Part shown: one piece after another, positions 1 to 7,525 of the stretch
How the letters are laid out: every line of letters starts with the position of its first letter
How positions within the stretch are numbered: position 1 is the stretch's first letter
Assembly: GCA_020627785.1 (NCBI GenBank)
Contig: JAHDGF010000002.1
Coordinates: forward strand, 234,531-298,530
From: Saprospiraceae bacterium
GTDB taxonomy: Bacteria > Bacteroidota > Bacteroidia > Chitinophagales > Saprospiraceae
Length of the DNA: 64,000 nt
Direction: 5' to 3'
Notes under the pieces: model-generated
What the model was told of the DNA's origin: nothing
Databases searched by the model: none
The model's input: only the letters and a program-made list of their open reading frames with translations
Position numbers and translations under genes: made by a program

Positions 1-1
1 T

Positions 2-1315
2 TTTATGAAAACTCAGCCAGGAGAAAGGGACAATTTACTAGATCCAAATGCAGCTTATAGTACATTAGGAAACAGAACTTTTTACCCATTCTTCTTAACA
101 GATGGAGCGGATTCTGAAACTGGACAATTTTACATTACTCCAGCATGGCAACCTTCTCAAGGTTTGGTTAGAAATTTCTCTGATCTAAGTAGTCTGAATA
201 ATGTTGATATTGTATTTACAAGCGATAAGTCCAAATGGTCAAGATGTGCTGTAGTTGAAACCGCAGGAAGTGGATACGCAGCTGTTGGTGAAACAACGCA
301 AGGATTGGCAAGTAATATGGATTTAAGACAAGCACCTTCAATTGATCAAAATGGTCAGCCAGATGATACAGGTACTACCGGTATGAGTTGGTTCCCAGGA
401 TATGCTGTAGATGTTGAGACTGGTGATAGACTAAATATTTTCTTTGGAGAAAATTCAGTATTTGATGATGACTTTGCAGAAGTTCTTGATGATGGTGAAG
501 GAATCGGAGGAGATATGATGTTTAATCCATCTTCACAGTTCTTTGCAACTGTAGAAGACGGACAAGGTCAATTCTTTGACCCACGAGCTTTCCCAGCAGG
601 AGGACAACATGTCATATATGTTACAAGAGAGAAGTACGATGGTTGTGAGAAGTTTGTAGATAAGGTAACGAATGGAGGAACCTTTGGACAGATTCAAGCT
701 TTTACGTCAGTTACTTGGTGTTCCATTTCTCTACTTCCAGTAGGTATGAGTATGTTATCTTACGAAGGAGGAGCTGTTCCAAATGACTTGATTATCAAGT
801 TGAGAGCTGACAATAGTTATAGCCAGGAAAAAGAATTTGATATTGATAATCCAGATGCATGTACACCAGTGGGAGGTAATCCTAAGTATGAGTTTGAAAT
901 CTCCGGAAGACAAGCAGAAGAGGTAAATATGGAAACGATTGAAAATGCATTATCAAATGTAAATGTAGTTCCTAATCCATATTATGGTTATTCTGACTAT
1001 GAGCTTTCACAGTTTACAAAAACAGTGAAGATTACCAATTTACCAGACAGAGCAATTGTTACTATTTACTCTCTCGATGGTAAATTTATCAGACAGTTTG
1101 ATAGAGCAGAAGTACCAATGAATAAGTCGGGATCTAATCCAGGTACTACAATATCGCAGACTTCACCTGACCTTCTTTGGGACTTGAACAATAGTACTGG
1201 TATTCCAGTTGCTAGTGGAGTTTATTTGATACACATCGCTGCACCTGATTTTGGAGTAGATCGTACGATCAAGTGGTTTGGAGTGAATAGAAAATTTGAT
1301 CCATCTGGATTGTAA
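2..1315 (+). CDS. T9SS-sorted secreted protein, 3' fragment
   Basis: This is the C-terminal end of a larger gene. The frame is open to the window edge, and the first ATG at base 5 has no signal peptide behind it, so the true start lies outside. About 320 residues of a soluble, Asp/Gly-rich region match no family I recognise. The last ~115 residues are a T9SS-type C-terminal target domain: a VVPNPYYG start, a TIYSLDGKFIRQF strand and a GVYLIHI strand. The protein is therefore probably exported through the outer membrane by type IX secretion and anchored or released. A PorV/PorQ-family gene follows after 50 bases, a pairing that suggests the two work together at the cell surface (inference). 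Confidence 0.8.
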   Translation, partial: FMKTQPGERDNLLDPNAAYSTLGNRTFYPFFLTDGADSETGQFYITPAWQPSQGLVRNFSDLSSLNNVDIVFTSDKSKWSRCAVVETAGSGYAAVGETTQGLASNMDLRQAPSIDQNGQPDDTGTTGMSWFPGYAVDVETGDRLNIFFGENSVFDDDFAEVLDDGEGIGGDMMFNPSSQFFATVEDGQGQFFDPRAFPAGGQHVIYVTREKYDGCEKFVDKVTNGGTFGQIQAFTSVTWCSISLLPVGMSMLSYEGGAVPNDLIIKLRADNSYSQEKEFDIDNPDACTPVGGNPKYEFEISGRQAEEVNMETIENALSNVNVVPNPYYGYSDYELSQFTKTVKITNLPDRAIVTIYSLDGKFIRQFDRAEVPMNKSGSNPGTTISQTSPDLLWDLNNSTGIPVASGVYLIHIAAPDFGVDRTIKWFGVNRKFDPSGL

Positions 1316-1322
1316 AAAATAT

Positions 1323-1349
1323 TAGAGCAGGGATCCTGTCCCTGCTCTA
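1323..1349 (+). terminator. Intergenic hairpin without a T-tract
   Basis: An 11-bp perfect inverted repeat (TAGAGCAGGGA / TCCCTGCTCTA) with a 5-nt loop sits just after the stop codon of the T9SS gene and 17 bases before the PorV/PorQ start. No run of T follows, so it may be a weak terminator or an mRNA 3'-end stabiliser that lowers expression of the second gene rather than a full stop. Confidence 0.5.
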
Positions 1350-1365
1350 TCTCAAAATTGACACA

Positions 1366-2409
1366 ATGAAAAAAGCTTTATATACTTTATTAATTTTAGC
1401 AAGCACAACCGCAGTTATGTTTGCTGGAAACCCAGATAGGCAAGGAGAGGCAGGGGCTTCCGAATTGCTATTAAATCCTTGGGCTAGAAGTGCTGGATTA
1501 CATTCCATGAACACTGCAAGTGTAATGGGAGTAGAGGCCTTAAGATTGAATCCAGCCGGTATCGGAAGATTACCTAAAAGAGAGATGTATTTTGGAAATA
1601 CAAGACTTTATGAAGGTTCTACTTTACAACTTAATTCAGCAGGTTATGCACAGAGAGCAGGAAGTAATGGTGCTTTCGGATTTAGTTTGATGATTGTAGA
1701 TTTTGGAGACATTCCAATTACCACTGAAAATCAGCCAGGAGGAACAGGAGGTACTTTTTCCCCTTCATTTGTGAATCTCGGAATGGGATATTCTTACACT
1801 TATGAAAATAAAATTTCGGTAGGAATTTTAATGAGAGCAATATCAGAAACGCTACCAAGTGTGCAAGCGTTTGGAATGGCTTTAGATGCTGGTGTACAAT
1901 ATGTTTCTGGTCCTAAAGACAATTTTAAATTAGGGATCTCATTAAGAAATGTAGGTACTCCTATGAAATTTTCAGGAGAAGGTCTTTCAAGACAGATTGC
2001 AAGCCCAACAACTGAAACAGAATTTCAACTGAAGTTTGATGCAAGAGCAGAAGATTTTGAATTACCTTCTGTTTTAAATATTGGATTTTCATATGATTTT
2101 TATTTAGCAGAAGATCTTTACGTAAGAGGTCTTGCTAACTTTACTTCAAATGCCTTCTCAAGAGATCAAATTGGAGCAGGAGCAGAATTGCAGTATAAAG
2201 ACATCGTTACATTGAGAGGTGCTTATAAGTATGAGATAGGAACTAGTGGTAGTACCTTGGAAAATGTGTATACAGGTGTTGCCGCTGGTGCAACCATTAA
2301 TGTACCTCTAAACAAAGAGTCTAAAAATGTGGTAGGTATTGATTATTCATACAGAACAACCAATCCTTGGAGAGGAACACACAATTTTGGAATTAGACTA
2401 ACTTTTTAA
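1366..2409 (+). CDS. PorV/PorQ family outer-membrane protein
   Basis: A 347-aa protein with a signal peptide (about residues 1-20, ending MFAG). The mature start, GASELLLNPWARSAG, followed by an ALRLNPAGIG segment, is typical of the PorV/PorQ family (FadL-like beta-barrels). PorV shuttles T9SS cargo to the attachment complex. This copy may be a paralogue dedicated to the upstream cargo rather than the main PorV, because it sits directly behind a T9SS substrate gene and not with other por genes. Alternating beta-strand segments run to a C-terminal aromatic residue (GIRLTF), as expected for an outer-membrane barrel. The family assignment is firm; the cargo pairing is inference. Confidence 0.85.
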   Translation: MKKALYTLLILASTTAVMFAGNPDRQGEAGASELLLNPWARSAGLHSMNTASVMGVEALRLNPAGIGRLPKREMYFGNTRLYEGSTLQLNSAGYAQRAGSNGAFGFSLMIVDFGDIPITTENQPGGTGGTFSPSFVNLGMGYSYTYENKISVGILMRAISETLPSVQAFGMALDAGVQYVSGPKDNFKLGISLRNVGTPMKFSGEGLSRQIASPTTETEFQLKFDARAEDFELPSVLNIGFSYDFYLAEDLYVRGLANFTSNAFSRDQIGAGAELQYKDIVTLRGAYKYEIGTSGSTLENVYTGVAAGATINVPLNKESKNVVGIDYSYRTTNPWRGTHNFGIRLTF

Positions 2410-2457
2410 GTATCTTTGAGATATACAAGGTCAAACTTGTAACAGAAATAAACGAAA

Positions 2458-2493
2458 GAGACGTTTTCATTTTTATGGGAACGTCTCCTTTGT
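2458..2493 (+). terminator. Hairpin terminator after the PorV/PorQ gene
   Basis: GAGACGTT and AACGTCTC pair across a 14-nt loop. Flanking AAA and CTTT extend the stem with a one-base bulge and provide a short T-rich tail. It lies between the PorV/PorQ stop and greA. Confidence 0.55.
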
Positions 2494-2534
2494 GTATATA
2501 TAGCTACTGATTTATAAACGCTAAAACTAATCTT

Positions 2535-3008
2535 ATGTCTACGTACAATTACATGACTCAGGAAGGATATGACAAGTTAAAAGCAGAACTTACTCATCTT
2601 AAAACTGACGGAAGAAAGGAGGCTGCTGCAGCCATTGCGGAAGCAAGAGAGAAAGGTGATTTATCTGAAAATGCAGAATACGATGCTGCAAAAGATGCTC
2701 AAGGATTACTTGAAGCCAAGATTAATGGATTAGAAAAATCAATGGCTAATGCTAGAATTATTAGTGTAGATGATATAGACACGAGCAGAGTGTCAATTCT
2801 TTCAAAGGTGAAAATGGAAAATGTCGTCAGTAAAAAAACCTTTGAGTATAAATTAGTATCAGAAACTGAGGCTAGTATTAAAGAAAAAAAGATTTCAATC
2901 AACTCACCGATTGGTCAAGGATTGCTCGGTAAAGAAGTAGGAGAAATCGCTGAAGTTCAGACCCCAAAAGGAACGATTAAGTTTAAAATTTTAGATATCT
3001 CTATCTAA
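2535..3008 (+). CDS. greA: Transcription elongation factor GreA
   Basis: A 157-aa protein of standard GreA length. The N-terminal coiled coil (residues ~8-75) carries the acidic tip motif GDLSENAEYDAAKD, whose Asp and Glu residues enter the RNA polymerase secondary channel and stimulate cleavage of backtracked transcripts. The C-terminal FKBP-like domain (about 80-157) contains the family's SPIGQGLLGKEVGE segment. The stop codon is directly followed by the ATG of the HIT gene, so the two are almost certainly co-transcribed. Confidence 0.97.
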   Translation: MSTYNYMTQEGYDKLKAELTHLKTDGRKEAAAAIAEAREKGDLSENAEYDAAKDAQGLLEAKINGLEKSMANARIISVDDIDTSRVSILSKVKMENVVSKKTFEYKLVSETEASIKEKKISINSPIGQGLLGKEVGEIAEVQTPKGTIKFKILDISI

Positions 3009-3407
3009 ATGTCTAGCATCTTTACTAAGATTATAAATGGTGAAATCCCTTGCTATAAAATTGCGGAGGATGAAAACTACTTTGCGTTTTTAGATATTAA
3101 CCCTTTGAGCAAGGGACATACCTTGGTAATACCCAAAAAAGAAGTTGATTATATATTTGATCTCGAGGCAGATGTCTATACAGGATTGATGAATTTCTCT
3201 CGAATGATTGCAACTTCAATTGAGAAAGTAATTCCATGCCAACGTATTGGCGTCATGGTATTTGGCCTAGAGGTGCCGCACGCACATGTTCATTTGATTC
3301 CTATCAATTCTCCCGGAGATATGAATATGGGTAAAGAAAAATTGAAATTGAGTTCTGAAGAATTTCAAGAAATTTCACAAAAGATTCAAGAACAAATCGT
3401 TCACTGA
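3009..3407 (+). CDS. HIT family protein (histidine triad nucleotide hydrolase)
   Basis: A 132-aa HIT protein. The catalytic triad motif HAHVHLIP lies around residues 91-98, and the N-terminal FTKIINGEIPCYKI segment is typical of the HINT/Hit branch that hydrolyses nucleoside phosphoramidates or related nucleotides. The gene abuts greA with no spacer, an order often seen in Bacteroidota. Its stop codon overlaps the stop of the convergent ruvC gene by 7 bases. The physiological substrate cannot be read from sequence. Confidence 0.93.
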   Translation: MSSIFTKIINGEIPCYKIAEDENYFAFLDINPLSKGHTLVIPKKEVDYIFDLEADVYTGLMNFSRMIATSIEKVIPCQRIGVMVFGLEVPHAHVHLIPINSPGDMNMGKEKLKLSSEEFQEISQKIQEQIVH

Positions 3408-3961
3408 ACCCTGTTCGGGTTTTCGCTCAAGAATTGTTTCCAACCGGAATAAGACTTTCCTTTTTTAATTGGAGAACCTGATGAATGATGTAAGGTCATG
3501 GCCGCAGCCAGGGCATCAGTAGCATCGAAATATTTGTCTTGAATTTTTATATTCAACATGTTACATAGCATAGAAGCAACCTGCTCTTTTGATGCATTTC
3601 CATTTCCGGTAATCGCCTGTTTTATTCTCTTAGGGGCATATTCATGAATTTCTAACCCCATGGTCATAGCAGCCGCCATAGATACACCTTGAGCTCGACC
3701 AAGTTTAAGCATTGACTGAACATTTTTACCATAAAATGGAGCTTCAATTGCCATCTCTACAGGAAGGTAAGTTTCTATCAATTCTTGAAGCTGAAGAAAT
3801 ATTTCTTTAAGCTTGGTTTGATGATCCTTGAAGGATTTTAAATGGATAACACCCATGGTAGTCAGTTTGGGTTTACCATCTTTTATTTCAAGAATTGCAT
3901 AACCCATAATGTTAGTACCTGGATCAACACCTAATATTTTATATGGTAACTTCTTCTGCAT
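3401..3961 (-). CDS. ruvC: Crossover junction endodeoxyribonuclease RuvC
   Basis: RuvC resolves Holliday junctions with RuvAB. From the ATG at 3961 it is 186 aa, normal for the family. The four acidic metal ligands are visible: D13 (GVDPG), E73 (AIEAPF), and D146 and D149 (FDATDA). An in-frame extension to 4084 exists, but it would overlap the divergent gene and precede the conserved N-terminus, so I reject it. The segment AIEAPF differs slightly from the commoner IE-(E/D)-VF form, while the catalytic Glu is kept. Confidence 0.95.
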   Translation of the reverse strand: MQKKLPYKILGVDPGTNIMGYAILEIKDGKPKLTTMGVIHLKSFKDHQTKLKEIFLQLQELIETYLPVEMAIEAPFYGKNVQSMLKLGRAQGVSMAAAMTMGLEIHEYAPKRIKQAITGNGNASKEQVASMLCNMLNIKIQDKYFDATDALAAAMTLHHSSGSPIKKGKSYSGWKQFLSENPNRVQ

Positions 3962-4016
3962 CCTTAAAGAATCATAAAGATAGAAGATATTACTTGCATT
4001 CTTAATATATCTTTGA

Positions 4017-5009
4017 GTGCTTAAAGCAAATGCAATCCAGAGAAATAAGCGAAATATTGTTCTTGTATTTAAAACCATTATCACATTTGCGTTGATATGG
4101 TTGATTTATAGACGTTTATTTTTTGATCACCAATTCAGCCAACTAATCAGTGAATTTAGCTTGAATCTTACTCCAAGCTCATTCTCCTATATCCTATTAT
4201 GCTTGTTTCTAGTTTTGGTCAATTGGGGATTAGAAGCATTACGTTGGAAGATGATGGTTGATGAGTTTCATGAAATTTCATTTGCGAAAGCACTAAAGGG
4301 AATTCTTGTTGGTCTTACATTCGGAATTGTATCTCCACAGAGAGTAGGTGAATTTGCAGGAAGATTGATGGTGTTACCCGTTGAAAAAAATTGGTTATCA
4401 ATAAGAGCGAGTTTGTATGGAAGTATAGCGATGAATATTATTGTCGTCACCTCTGGGGTAATTGGCTATTTATTTATTCAACAAGATATTACAGAGATAA
4501 TCCCAATGCGCCTATTATATCTAGCCATAATTCCTAGTTTGATATTTATAGTTTTAATCTATCTTCTATTTCCAAAAATTGAACAAATCTTCAGTTTATC
4601 TAAATTGACCTCACGCATAGAGACCTGGGGAAATTTCGAAGATTACCAATTTACAAAACGCACCTTATTTAAGGTTTTAGTTATTTCTTTCTTAAGATAC
4701 TCTGTGTTTGTATTTCAATATTTATTAGTCATTAAGTTTATAGGAATAGATGTTGGGTCGATTAAAGTCCTTTGCTTAGTGAGCATTATATACCTTATTC
4801 AAGCAGTTATTCCATTACCAGGAATATTGAATTTAGTAGCTCGGGGTGAAATTGCAATGGCAATATTTTCATTATATAGTGTTAATGAAATTTCAATATT
4901 GATGGCAACCTTTACCTTATGGATAATTAATTTGTTAGTTCCTTCGTTGTTTGGATTAGGACTACTTTGGCGCATACCCATATTAAAAAGCTTAGGCATT
5001 GATAAATAG
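4017..5009 (+). CDS. Lysylphosphatidylglycerol synthase/flippase-like integral membrane protein
   Basis: A 330-aa multi-spanning membrane protein with about eight hydrophobic segments. The LRWKMMVDE segment after the second helix and the FGIVSPQRVGEFAGR motif are typical of the LPG synthase transmembrane-region family (UPF0104, AglD/MprF flippase-like). These proteins move or modify lipid-linked groups; the substrate here is unknown. The start is GTG at 4017, since the nearest ATG is out of frame. It is divergent from ruvC and overlaps the DUF3108 gene by 11 bases, so those two genes are probably translationally coupled. Confidence 0.8.
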   Translation: MLKANAIQRNKRNIVLVFKTIITFALIWLIYRRLFFDHQFSQLISEFSLNLTPSSFSYILLCLFLVLVNWGLEALRWKMMVDEFHEISFAKALKGILVGLTFGIVSPQRVGEFAGRLMVLPVEKNWLSIRASLYGSIAMNIIVVTSGVIGYLFIQQDITEIIPMRLLYLAIIPSLIFIVLIYLLFPKIEQIFSLSKLTSRIETWGNFEDYQFTKRTLFKVLVISFLRYSVFVFQYLLVIKFIGIDVGSIKVLCLVSIIYLIQAVIPLPGILNLVARGEIAMAIFSLYSVNEISILMATFTLWIINLLVPSLFGLGLLWRIPILKSLGIDK

Positions 5010-5829
5010 ATACATTCAGATTTTTATAATTTTTGTTTTTTGCCTTTCGGCAAATGCATGCTTCTGTCAGGATTTTAAGTCCAACAAGTTGATGCCTTGC
5101 GAAAGTGGAAATGAGCACTTTAACATAGGTGAAAAATTAACCTATACCATCTACTACAATTGGGGAGTATTATGGATTGCTGCAGGTGAAGTAACCTTTG
5201 AGATAAAGGGGAATGATCTTCAATATCAATATGTTTCTACTGGAAAGACCTATAAGAAATACGATAGAATATTTAAAGTCCGTGATTATTTTGAAAGTAA
5301 TGTGGATAAAGAAAGTTTATTGCCGACTTCATTTAAAAGAGAAGTAGAGGAGGGCAATTACATTCGATTTGATTCAATTACTTTTGATCAGTCAGCGCAT
5401 ATGGTCGAAGAGTATTTCGGTAAAACAAAGAGTAGCGCAGAAAAATTTAATTTTCAATTAGAACATTGTTCTCACGATTTATTAAGCATTATTTACTTCT
5501 TGAGAAATACCAATATTGAAACCCTGACAGTAGGTGATAAATTACCAATGGATGTCTTTTTTGATAAAGAACTATTTTGTTTAGACCTTAATTATTCTGA
5601 GTACAAGGAAGGCATGAAAATAAAAGAACTAGGAAAACACGATGTTCGAGTGTTTCAACCAACATTAATTACAGGGAATGTTTTTACTGAGGAAGCGGTC
5701 ATGAACATTTATATTAGTGACGATCAGAATAGAATTCCTTTACTTATTGAATCTCCAGTTACTGTAGGCTCTGTCAAAGCGGTTCTTTCAAATCACACGG
5801 GCTTGAAGTATCCACTGCTTATAGAATAA
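4999..5829 (+). CDS. DUF3108 domain-containing exported protein
   Basis: A 276-aa protein with a signal peptide (cleavage about residue 23, after ACFCQ). The mature part fits DUF3108: a GEKLTYTIYYNWG opening, then IAAGEVTF and a YFESNVDKESLLPTSFKR segment, a lipocalin- or LolA-like envelope beta-barrel family of unknown role. It overlaps the flippase-like gene by 11 bases and is followed by the DUF4230 gene after one base, so the three form an operon. Positions 5042-5055 inside the signal-peptide region carry the 14-mer GCCTTTCGGCAAAT that recurs elsewhere in the window. Confidence 0.85.
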   Translation: MINRYIQIFIIFVFCLSANACFCQDFKSNKLMPCESGNEHFNIGEKLTYTIYYNWGVLWIAAGEVTFEIKGNDLQYQYVSTGKTYKKYDRIFKVRDYFESNVDKESLLPTSFKREVEEGNYIRFDSITFDQSAHMVEEYFGKTKSSAEKFNFQLEHCSHDLLSIIYFLRNTNIETLTVGDKLPMDVFFDKELFCLDLNYSEYKEGMKIKELGKHDVRVFQPTLITGNVFTEEAVMNIYISDDQNRIPLLIESPVTVGSVKAVLSNHTGLKYPLLIE

Positions 5830-5830
5830 T

Positions 5831-6424
5831 ATGAAAATCAAATATTTAATTCCTACACTTTTACTAATCCTTGCTTCTGGCTTTGGAGGCTGGTATTATG
5901 GTTTTAAAAAAAGAGTTAGTACCCCCATCGTCGAACAAAATGCAACCGTCGTTTTAGAAAAAATTCAAAAGGCCTTCAAGTTTGTTGCAGCTGAAGGGGA
6001 GATCTCTGACATCTATGATTACAAGGAATATCAATATTATGATATTTCCATTTTTAGAAAGAAATTATTAGTTCGAGTAAATGCTAAAGTATTGGTAGGC
6101 TATAATTTTGAGAATGCTAAACTTACAGTGGATGAAGAACTTGGAGTAGTTCGCTTGGATTCCTTAGGTCCTGCTGAAATCTTAGCCATTGACCATGATT
6201 TAGATTACTATGATATTCAAGAAGGTACTTTCAATACGTTTTCTGAGACTGAGTTAACAGAGATTTCTGCCCGAGCGAAAGACTATGCGACCTCTATGGT
6301 CGAAGAAAGCGAATTGTATACCCTTGCGGAGGAGCAAAAACAAGACCTATTTGATTTATTAGAAACGATTTTAATTAGCTCTGGATGGAAATTACAAGTT
6401 TCAGATAGTGTGTTGAAAAACTAA
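5831..6424 (+). CDS. DUF4230 domain-containing protein
   Basis: A 197-aa protein with one N-terminal membrane segment (residues ~5-25), then a DUF4230 domain: an AEGEISDIYDYKEYQYYDI strand pair, a KVLVGYNFENAKL core and a C-terminal helix rich in Glu. Members are membrane-anchored and common in Bacteroidota and Firmicutes; their function is not established. It starts one base after the DUF3108 stop. Confidence 0.85.
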   Translation: MKIKYLIPTLLLILASGFGGWYYGFKKRVSTPIVEQNATVVLEKIQKAFKFVAAEGEISDIYDYKEYQYYDISIFRKKLLVRVNAKVLVGYNFENAKLTVDEELGVVRLDSLGPAEILAIDHDLDYYDIQEGTFNTFSETELTEISARAKDYATSMVEESELYTLAEEQKQDLFDLLETILISSGWKLQVSDSVLKN

Positions 6425-6440
6425 TTTTCTAGTACTTTTG
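6413..6440 (+). promoter_or_regulatory. Bacteroidota-type promoter before the TIM-barrel gene
   Basis: TTG at 6413-6415 and TACTTTTG at 6433-6440 match the TTG / TAnnTTTG pattern of the Bacteroidota primary sigma factor, with 17 bases between them (slightly short of the usual ~19). The expected start site falls a few bases before the ATG at 6457. The -33 box overlaps the end of the DUF4230 gene. Confidence 0.45.
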
Positions 6441-6456
6441 GAAGAAAGTACAGCGC

Positions 6457-7509
6457 ATGAAGACAATCAAAGGCCCAGCCATTTTCCTAGCACAATTTAT
6501 GGGCGATAATGCCCCATTTGATGGATTAACCAATGTTTGCCGTTGGGCTGCGGATTTAGGCTATAAGGCCATTCAAATACCTACTTGGGATGAACGATTG
6601 ATTGATCTAAATTTAGCTTCTGAGAGTAAGACCTATTGTGATGAATTGAAGGGAAGGATAGAATCCTTTGGTTTGGAGATTTCTGAGCTATCTACACACC
6701 TCCAAGGTCAATTGGTGGCCGTCCATCCGGCTTATGACCTAATGTTTGATGCATTTGCCCCTTACAATGTCAAAGGCAACCCTAAGGCGAGGACTGCATG
6801 GGCTATTGATACGGTAATTAAGGCAGGAAAAGCTAGTCGGAATTTAGGGCTTAACGCACATGCGACATTTTCTGGATCACTGATGTGGCATACTTTCCAT
6901 CCGTGGCCTCAAAGACCAAAAGGCTTGGTTGAAGCCGGTTTTACAGAACTTGCCAAAAGATGGAGACCAATCCTTGACAGCTTTGAAGAACAGGGTGTAG
7001 ATTTATGCTATGAGGTACATCCTGGGGAAGATATATTTGATGGCATCACTTATGAAATGTTTTTAGACAAGGTGGACCAACATCCTAGAGCTTGTCTTTT
7101 ATATGACCCAAGCCATTTTGTCTTACAGCAATTGGACTACATTGAATATATTGATCTGTATCATGAGCGCATTAAGATGTTTCATGTTAAAGATGCAGAA
7201 TTCAATCCTAGTGGTCGACAAGGAACCTTCGGTGGATACCAAGACTGGGCCAACAGGGCAGGTAGATACAGATCTCCAGGTGATGGTCAGATTGACTTTA
7301 GTACCATCTTCAGTAAACTGTCTCAGTATGGTTTTGATGGTTGGGCTGTTCTAGAATGGGAGTGTTGTATTAAATCACCCGAACAGGGAGCAGAAGAAGG
7401 AGCTGATTTTATACAGCATCACATCATAAATGTAACAGAAAAGGCTTTTGATGACTTCGCTGGAGGAGAATCTGACCCTGAACTAATCAATAAAATTTTA
7501 GGACTGTAG
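6457..7509 (+). CDS. Sugar phosphate isomerase/epimerase (xylose isomerase-like TIM barrel)
   Basis: A 350-aa cytoplasmic AP-endonuclease-2/xylose-isomerase-like TIM barrel. Putative metal ligands appear in the usual order: Glu in CYEVHPGED (~186), Asp in LYDPSH (~217), His in MFHVKDAEF (~243) and Glu in VLEWEC (~300). Such enzymes isomerise or epimerise sugars or inositol derivatives, often alongside Gfo/Idh/MocA oxidoreductases; one of those lies at 42.8-44.2 kb but is not linked. The exact substrate is unknown. The gene has its own likely promoter and sits 16 bases before the TonB-dependent receptor gene. Confidence 0.88.
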   Translation: MKTIKGPAIFLAQFMGDNAPFDGLTNVCRWAADLGYKAIQIPTWDERLIDLNLASESKTYCDELKGRIESFGLEISELSTHLQGQLVAVHPAYDLMFDAFAPYNVKGNPKARTAWAIDTVIKAGKASRNLGLNAHATFSGSLMWHTFHPWPQRPKGLVEAGFTELAKRWRPILDSFEEQGVDLCYEVHPGEDIFDGITYEMFLDKVDQHPRACLLYDPSHFVLQQLDYIEYIDLYHERIKMFHVKDAEFNPSGRQGTFGGYQDWANRAGRYRSPGDGQIDFSTIFSKLSQYGFDGWAVLEWECCIKSPEQGAEEGADFIQHHIINVTEKAFDDFAGGESDPELINKILGL

Positions 7510-7525
7510 TTCCGATTGTAAAAGC

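Noticed and set aside
3962..4084. Upstream extension of ruvC with a hydrophobic segment
   Set aside because: It would overlap the divergent membrane gene and precede the conserved RuvC start; RuvC is cytoplasmic.
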